Source of the DNA: CAZSAT01 sp964604675
Lineage (GTDB): Bacteria; Myxococcota_A; UBA796; CAJQPC01
DNA: 46,075 nucleotides
Reading direction: 5' to 3'
NCBI GenBank assembly: GCA_964604675.1
Contig: CAZSAT010000052.1
Coordinates: forward strand, 1-46,075
A program made the position numbers and the translations under genes. Shown here piece by piece: positions 41,748 through 46,075 of this stretch. Below the pieces are notes generated by a model, which worked only from the letters and a program-made list of their open reading frames with translations, made no database searches and was not told where the DNA came from. Positions within the stretch are counted from its first letter, which is position 1, and every line of letters begins with the position of its first letter.

Positions 41748-41810
41748 GCCGCGGGCGATCCAAGTCCGGAGCCCGTACGTAGATCGAGGTGGAAGGCACT
41801 GGAGAGACCG

Positions 41811-41942
41811 ATGCGCGACCTCGAACTGCTCCTCCTGCTCGGCGGCGGCACCCTCACCGGCCTCGGCCTGAGCTGGTGGACCCGGATCGGTGATGCCGCC
41901 CTCGCGAGCGCCTTGCCCTGCATCCAGGCGGCGATCGGGTAG
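41811..41942 (+). CDS. Possible small membrane peptide
   Basis: A 43-residue reading frame: a hydrophobic helix (LELLLLLGGGTLTGLGLSWW) then a short Ala-rich tail. GGAGAG lies about seven bases upstream and TACGTAGAT further up. It ends immediately next to the convergent TPR gene. No homology is recognised; the hydrophobic profile and site spacing are the only support. Confidence 0.35.
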   Translation: MRDLELLLLLGGGTLTGLGLSWWTRIGDAALASALPCIQAAIG

Positions 41943-43487
41943 CTAGCCGTCGATCCAGCCGCGCACTTCAACGACCCTTGGATGCTCCGGACCCAGGCGG
42001 GCCTCCAGATCGGCGAGGGCGGACCTCAGCTCCGGGGCGCCCGCTGGATCGTCGACCGCTGCCATGAGCCGCCCGAGCCGGGCGCGCACCAGGGCCACCG
42101 TGGCGCTCTGGACGCCGTACGCACGCCGGAGCCGCGTGATCGCCGCCTGGTAGGCGTCGAGTGCGGCTTCGTCGCGCCCTTGCAAGGTCAGCGCCCGGCC
42201 AAGCGCCTCCCAGGCGTGTCCGGTCTGCCACGCCTGCGCACCGGCCAGCTCGTCGTACGCGCGCAAGGCCTGCCGCGCAGCTTGCTCCGCCTCTTCGCCC
42301 CGCGCGAGCACCACCAACGCACGCGCCCTCAACAGCTCGAGCTCGGCGCGGTCCGATGCCCACGGCCCCCCGGTGGCCTCCACGGGCACGAGCTGTGCGA
42401 GGAGCTCCAGCGCCTCCTCGCCGCGCTCGAGCCGCACGAGCACGCTGGCCCGGCTCCGCGCCACCACAGCCACGTCCTCGACGCGCGTGGCGGCCGCGTC
42501 GGCGCGCTCCAGGAGCACCAGGGCCTCCTCACCGGCTCCGCGTCGGCTCTGGGTGAGCGCCAGGTCCACCAGAGCACGAGACAGGTGGCGCTCGTGGGGA
42601 CCGGGCGCGTCGGCCGCCAGGCGCACCGCTCTGGCGTGCACGTCGAGCGCCTCGTCCAGACGGTCCATCCCGCGAAGCGTGTCGCCGCGCCAGGAACGCA
42701 CCCACGCATCGAGGGCCGGGCTTCCGTCCAGCGCATCGACCCGCTCCAGGTCGAGCAGGGCCGCGTCGAACTCGCCCTGCTTCTCCTCCACCGCCACCAG
42801 CATCTGGAGCACGACCTGGTGCTCGCGTGGATCGGCGTAGATCGCCAGGACCGGCTCCGCGGCCCTCAACAGCTCCAGCCCCTCCCGGTGCCGCCAACGC
42901 CAGCTCAGGTTGGCCGCCAGGTCCCGCCGCGCCTCCGCGAGCCCCAGGTCCCCCTCGTCGAGCACGCGCTCCGCCAGCTCGAGCCGGTCGCGGAGCACCT
43001 CCTCGGCCTCGCCATGCCGCTCGAGGCGGGCCAGCATGCCGGCCTGCTGCTCGGCGGCCGAGAGGCGATCCAGGTGCTGCGGTCCGTCCCGCACCACGAT
43101 GGCATCGTCGGCGGCCCGGTACGCCTCGAGGGCTTCCTCGATCCGGCCCAGCTCCCGCGAGCCGTGCCCGATCCCCATCCACGCCTCGGGCGCAAACTCC
43201 TCGACCATGCCGAGCTCATCGGCCAGGCTGAGCGCGTCCTGGGCTCGGTCGAGGCCAGCCTCCCAGTCGCCTCGCCCGTAGAGCGCGAGCACGTCGGTCA
43301 ACAGGATGGCGACCTTCACCGCGTCGGTGCGCGAGCGTGCGTCGAGCACGTCCTCGAGGGCCGCGTGGGCCGCGTCGTGCTCTCCGAGCGCCATCGCCAC
43401 CTCGGCGTCGGCGTAGCGGTGCTTCGCCACCCCGTAGAGCCGAGGCGAACAGGCCCACAACGCGACGATCAGCCCTCCGGCAGCCAC
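41943..43487 (-). CDS. TPR-repeat lipoprotein
   Basis: A 514-residue exported lipoprotein. The N terminus GGLIVALWACS is a short signal with lipobox Cys. The rest consists of at least ten TPR-like helix pairs, for example AEVAMALGEHDAAHAALEDV, RELGRIEEALEAYRAADD and LQGRDEAALDAYQAAI. No catalytic domain is visible, so it is a scaffold. The GTG start overlaps the YgfK-like gene by 19 bp. The partner is unknown; co-expression with a cytoplasmic Fe-S enzyme is odd for a lipoprotein. Signal assignment is moderate because the positive N region is missing. Confidence 0.78.
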   Translation of the reverse strand: MAAGGLIVALWACSPRLYGVAKHRYADAEVAMALGEHDAAHAALEDVLDARSRTDAVKVAILLTDVLALYGRGDWEAGLDRAQDALSLADELGMVEEFAPEAWMGIGHGSRELGRIEEALEAYRAADDAIVVRDGPQHLDRLSAAEQQAGMLARLERHGEAEEVLRDRLELAERVLDEGDLGLAEARRDLAANLSWRWRHREGLELLRAAEPVLAIYADPREHQVVLQMLVAVEEKQGEFDAALLDLERVDALDGSPALDAWVRSWRGDTLRGMDRLDEALDVHARAVRLAADAPGPHERHLSRALVDLALTQSRRGAGEEALVLLERADAAATRVEDVAVVARSRASVLVRLERGEEALELLAQLVPVEATGGPWASDRAELELLRARALVVLARGEEAEQAARQALRAYDELAGAQAWQTGHAWEALGRALTLQGRDEAALDAYQAAITRLRRAYGVQSATVALVRARLGRLMAAVDDPAGAPELRSALADLEARLGPEHPRVVEVRGWIDG

Positions 43488-45313
43488 ACCCGGCTCCGGG
43501 CGATGCGCAAGGCGTCGAGGTACAGCCTCATCGTGACGGCCAGGCGCAGGTCCACCGAGCCCGAACCCGAGGTGGCCACGACCTCATCCCCCGACAGCGT
43601 GACGCTGCCCCCTTCGAGCTCGAACACCGACACATCGTCCGATACGGAATAGCGCAGGACACCGTCGCTTCGACGCCAGCGGATCGCCCGGTAGCCGGGC
43701 TCCACATAGAACGCTGGACGTTGTGTGTGTTCCAGGAATCCACGTTCGTCGGCCCAGACCGATGGCTTCTCGATGTAGGGGCCGCCGTCCTCGGGGCACC
43801 ACGGATCGCACTCGCCACACAGGTTGCAGGCGTCTGCGAGGTTGCCGATCTGGTGGCGCTTCGACACGATCAGGGGATCGCCCTCCGACAGGGAAAACCG
43901 GCTTCCCTCCCACGTTACCCGCCCTGGTCGGTGCTCGCCGGCCGGCATCGGCAGCGCGAAGTTCGCCAGGTTCGGACACACTGGAATGCACTTGTCGCAG
44001 GTCAGGCAGTCGAACAGCTCGAGGCGGGTGCCCACCTTCTTCGGGGCCTTCTGGTTCTGGTCGCGGTGGTAGGCCGGCTCGTCGGCCAGCCCCGCTGCGC
44101 GAGCCTGCAGCCTGTCGTCGTTGCCGAGCGCGGCCACGGTGCTGCAGCCCTCCGCCCGCATCATCTTCTCGAGCCCGGCGAGGTACCGGCGCATTCGGGC
44201 ATAGCCGCCGGCCTTCAGGAGGTCCGAGCACGTGGTCACCGGGCCGAGGCCGCCCGCCACGGTCGCGGCGAAGTTCTGCGGGTCGACCCCCGCCGAGAAG
44301 GTCACCGGCAGCTCGGGGAAGGCCTGCCGGAAGCGGGCCGCGAGCTGGAACGCCAACACGTGGAGCGGCGGTCCGGAGAGGTACATCTCGCCGTCACCGA
44401 AGGGCGGCTCGTCGCTCCGACAGACCAGCGTGTTGGTGAACTTCACGCCGAAGCCCAGGCCCTTGCCCTCGGCCCGTGCCAGCAGGCGCGGCACGAACGC
44501 CAGCAGCTGGTCCCAGTCCAGGTCCTTCTCGAACGCCCCCGCGTCCAGGTCCACGAAGTCGTAGCCCATCCGATCCATGAGCCCACGGCAGCGATCGTAG
44601 CCGTGGAGCGTGGGGTTGAGCTTGACCACCGTGTGCCAGCCCCAGTCCAGGCACTGCTCGGCGATGGCCTCGATCTCGTCGGCCGGACAGCCGTGGAAGG
44701 TGGAGAGCGTGATGCTGTCGGCCAGCTGCGTCGGGATCGGCACCTCGGCCCAGCGCGGGGGCAGCTCGGCACGCAGGCGCTCGATGAGCGGACCCGTGTC
44801 CCGCATCTGCGCCAGGAAGCTCCGAACCTTCTCGGTGCGCACGCCCGCCAGGTCGTAGCCGAGCGACACGTCGAAGGTGCACGCGGGCTCGAGTCCCAGG
44901 GCGTGCGCGGCCAGGTGGACCAGCACCCAACCCTTCGCGTACTCCTCGGCGGACTGTTGGACCAGGAGCTCCTGGCTCCACTCCACGTTGTAGCCGACGT
45001 GCGGGACGAAGATGCAGGGCCGGGGAATCTCCAGCTGGTCGTTCTCCTGGACGGTCTTGAGCTCGAAGAAGCGCGCCCCTGCGAGCCAGCCGATCAGCAG
45101 GTTCTGCGCGAGCTGCGTGTGCGGCCCGGATGCCAGCCCCAGGGGGTTGGCCAGGCACCGACCGAAGTGCTCGAACGACAGGTCCACGTCCTCGGGGGGC
45201 CGCCACACGTCCCGAGGCTTGAGGGTGTAGAGGACTCCGCCCTCGGCCAGGTCGCGCTCGAGGCGCGCCACGAGGGTGGGAAGGGGAAGCGGGTAGAGGT
45301 CGTCGCGTCGCAC
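43469..45313 (-). CDS. YgfK-type Fe-S oxidoreductase (putative selenate reductase subunit family), short form
   Basis: A 614-residue cytoplasmic protein. The N-terminal 400 residues resemble the dihydroorotate dehydrogenase-like barrel of YgfK: SGPHTQLAQN (62-71), RFFELKTVQ (81-89), NVEWSQELLVQQ, STFHGCPADEIEAI, VKLNPTLHGYD and TFSAGVDPQNF. Two [4Fe-4S] motifs follow: Cys436/439/442/446 and Cys496/499/502/506. E. coli YgfK is about 1030 residues and has a FAD/NAD(P) module between barrel and clusters; that module is missing here. YgfK is linked in the literature to selenium-dependent molybdenum hydroxylases, but its activity is unproven. GTG 45313 lies six bases from TACCCT. Alternative annotation: glutamate synthase-like protein. 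Confidence 0.82.
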   Translation of the reverse strand: MRRDDLYPLPLPTLVARLERDLAEGGVLYTLKPRDVWRPPEDVDLSFEHFGRCLANPLGLASGPHTQLAQNLLIGWLAGARFFELKTVQENDQLEIPRPCIFVPHVGYNVEWSQELLVQQSAEEYAKGWVLVHLAAHALGLEPACTFDVSLGYDLAGVRTEKVRSFLAQMRDTGPLIERLRAELPPRWAEVPIPTQLADSITLSTFHGCPADEIEAIAEQCLDWGWHTVVKLNPTLHGYDRCRGLMDRMGYDFVDLDAGAFEKDLDWDQLLAFVPRLLARAEGKGLGFGVKFTNTLVCRSDEPPFGDGEMYLSGPPLHVLAFQLAARFRQAFPELPVTFSAGVDPQNFAATVAGGLGPVTTCSDLLKAGGYARMRRYLAGLEKMMRAEGCSTVAALGNDDRLQARAAGLADEPAYHRDQNQKAPKKVGTRLELFDCLTCDKCIPVCPNLANFALPMPAGEHRPGRVTWEGSRFSLSEGDPLIVSKRHQIGNLADACNLCGECDPWCPEDGGPYIEKPSVWADERGFLEHTQRPAFYVEPGYRAIRWRRSDGVLRYSVSDDVSVFELEGGSVTLSGDEVVATSGSGSVDLRLAVTMRLYLDALRIARSRVWLPEG

Positions 45314-45319
45314 ACCCCC

Positions 45320-45325
45320 AGGGTA
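45320..45325 (-). promoter_or_regulatory. Leaderless-type -10 element (TACCCT)
   Basis: On the minus strand TACCCT is followed by six bases (GGGGGT) and the GTG at 45313. It matches TANNNT. Confidence 0.5.
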
Positions 45326-45336
45326 GCCCGGTGCCC

Positions 45337-46075
45337 CTACCAGCGGTTGCGCAGCTCCCGAAGGGCCACGAAACGCGCCTCGAGCGAGCTCAGGTCGCGC
45401 TCCGGAAAGGCCTCCTCCAGGCCCGACAGCACACCGGGCTCTTCGAGGCGGAAGAAGGTGTTCACCCGCCGCTGCTCCCCGATGGTCAGCCAGCGCAAGC
45501 CATCTCCCTGGTAGGAGGCCGCGTGAGCGTTGTCCGGTTCGCGGGCGAGGGTGAAGCCCAGGTTGTTCTGGAGGTAGTCGTGGCCCGGGTACAGCCGGGT
45601 GCGGTCGTCCAGGGTCCAGAGCTGGTCTCGGAAGGTGCGGAACAACGCCGCCGGGTGGCCACCGTTCTTGCAGTTGCCCGCGCCTGCGTCGAAGAGTGTG
45701 TCGCCGGCGATGAGGAAGGGCGTGTCCGCTTCCCCGAGCAGGCACACGTGGCTCATCGTGTGGCCGGGCGTGTCCAGCACGTGGAGCTCCGCGGCTTGCC
45801 CGATCACCACGGTGTCGCGGGCCGTCAGCCCCACCGTGGCACCGGGCACCTGCCCACGCGCACCTTCGTGGCAGAGCACGACTGCCCCGGTGCGCTCGAC
45901 GAGCTGGGTGTTGCCCTTCACGTGGTCGAAGTGGTGGTGGGTGTTGAGCACCTGGCGCACCGACCACCCGCGCTCCGCCGCGGTGTCGGCCAGGGTGTCG
46001 GCGTTCCACGGGTCGATCACCAGGGCGTCACCGGTGTCCGTGCACACCAGCACGTACTCCAGGTTGCGCCAGCCT
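45337..46075 (-). CDS. gloB: Hydroxyacylglutathione hydrolase (glyoxalase II), start outside window
   Basis: A metallo-beta-lactamase-fold thioesterase that hydrolyses S-lactoylglutathione to lactate and glutathione. At least 245 residues are visible and the frame is open to the window edge, so a few N-terminal residues are missing. Seen: VLNTHHHFDHVKGN (binuclear metal site), LDTPGHTMSHVC, LIAGDTLFDAGAGNCKNG, LYPGHDYLQNNL and the C-terminal RVNTFFR helix region used for glutathione binding. The full metal set (His, Asp, His) is kept. The gap to the YgfK-like gene is 23 bp, but that gene has its own leaderless-type box. Confidence 0.92.
   Translation of the reverse strand, partial: GWRNLEYVLVCTDTGDALVIDPWNADTLADTAAERGWSVRQVLNTHHHFDHVKGNTQLVERTGAVVLCHEGARGQVPGATVGLTARDTVVIGQAAELHVLDTPGHTMSHVCLLGEADTPFLIAGDTLFDAGAGNCKNGGHPAALFRTFRDQLWTLDDRTRLYPGHDYLQNNLGFTLAREPDNAHAASYQGDGLRWLTIGEQRRVNTFFRLEEPGVLSGLEEAFPERDLSSLEARFVALRELRNRW

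Noticed and set aside
45314..46009. Extension of the YgfK-like frame upstream to 46009
   Set aside because: The added residues are an out-of-frame reading of the glyoxalase II gene, whose metal motifs are clear in the other frame.
1..46075. CRISPR arrays, insertion sequences or prophage genes
   Set aside because: No regularly spaced direct repeats, transposase motifs or phage structural proteins were seen.

Overview
This is a 46 kb chromosomal window from a very GC-rich bacterium with densely packed genes. Several traits suggest an uncultured member of the Myxococcota (former Deltaproteobacteria). These are the long fused PurL, lipoproteins with D/S/T/G/E-rich linkers after the lipobox, FG-GAP repeat lipoproteins, a Ser/Thr kinase fused to an ATPase and TPRs, an FHA-winged-helix regulator and selenoproteins. 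That placement is inference; no rRNA or other marker is present. No phage, insertion sequence, CRISPR array, tRNA or rRNA was found.

Layout. 1-5.1 kb: 3' end of purL, a YdjM-type membrane hydrolase, a three-gene minus-strand operon (SDR, alpha/beta hydrolase, membrane protein) and a divergent SRPBCC/GDPD pair. 5.9-12 kb: secreted endonuclease I, a duplicated DsbA/HCCA-isomerase-like protein, a soluble TPR histidine kinase and an OPT transporter. 12-14 kb: a thioredoxin-like lipoprotein read through an in-frame TGA (selenocysteine), coupled to an FG-GAP lipoprotein. 14-17.6 kb: an RluA-type synthase, an internally deleted POT transporter remnant, a GreA-like protein, a SHOCT/TM protein and a decayed divergent EamA/MocR pseudogene pair. 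17.6-18.8 kb: a J-domain membrane protein and a partner. 19-26.2 kb: formate metabolism, with a fused NuoE-NuoF-type FdhB, a selenocysteine FdhA, a sulfatase-like lipoprotein and convergent formate-tetrahydrofolate ligase. 26-36 kb: GH3 glycosidase, a cluster of hairpins, CBS protein, FHA regulator, a kinase-STAND-TPR protein, an orphan DNA methyltransferase and a TetR. 36-41.7 kb: START-like protein, a TPP enzyme, a CTP-type lipid kinase operon, an aldo/keto-reductase-like protein and a second RluA synthase. 41.8-46 kb: TPR lipoprotein, a short YgfK-type Fe-S protein and glyoxalase II (start outside the window).

The main signal is selenium. Two genes, 12007-12519 and 20551-23259, carry an in-frame TGA at the catalytic position. 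Each TGA is followed at 17-18 nt by a hairpin with a bacterial SECIS-type loop. A short member of the YgfK family (the putative selenate reductase subunit family) lies further along. The selenocysteine synthesis genes are not in the window.

A second signal is regulatory. About a dozen genes have a TA(G/A/T)NNN hexamer ending 5-7, mostly exactly 6, bases before the start codon. This is the geometry of leaderless transcripts starting on the start codon. Genes inside operons instead use GTGA/ATGA stop-start overlaps or Shine-Dalgarno sites.
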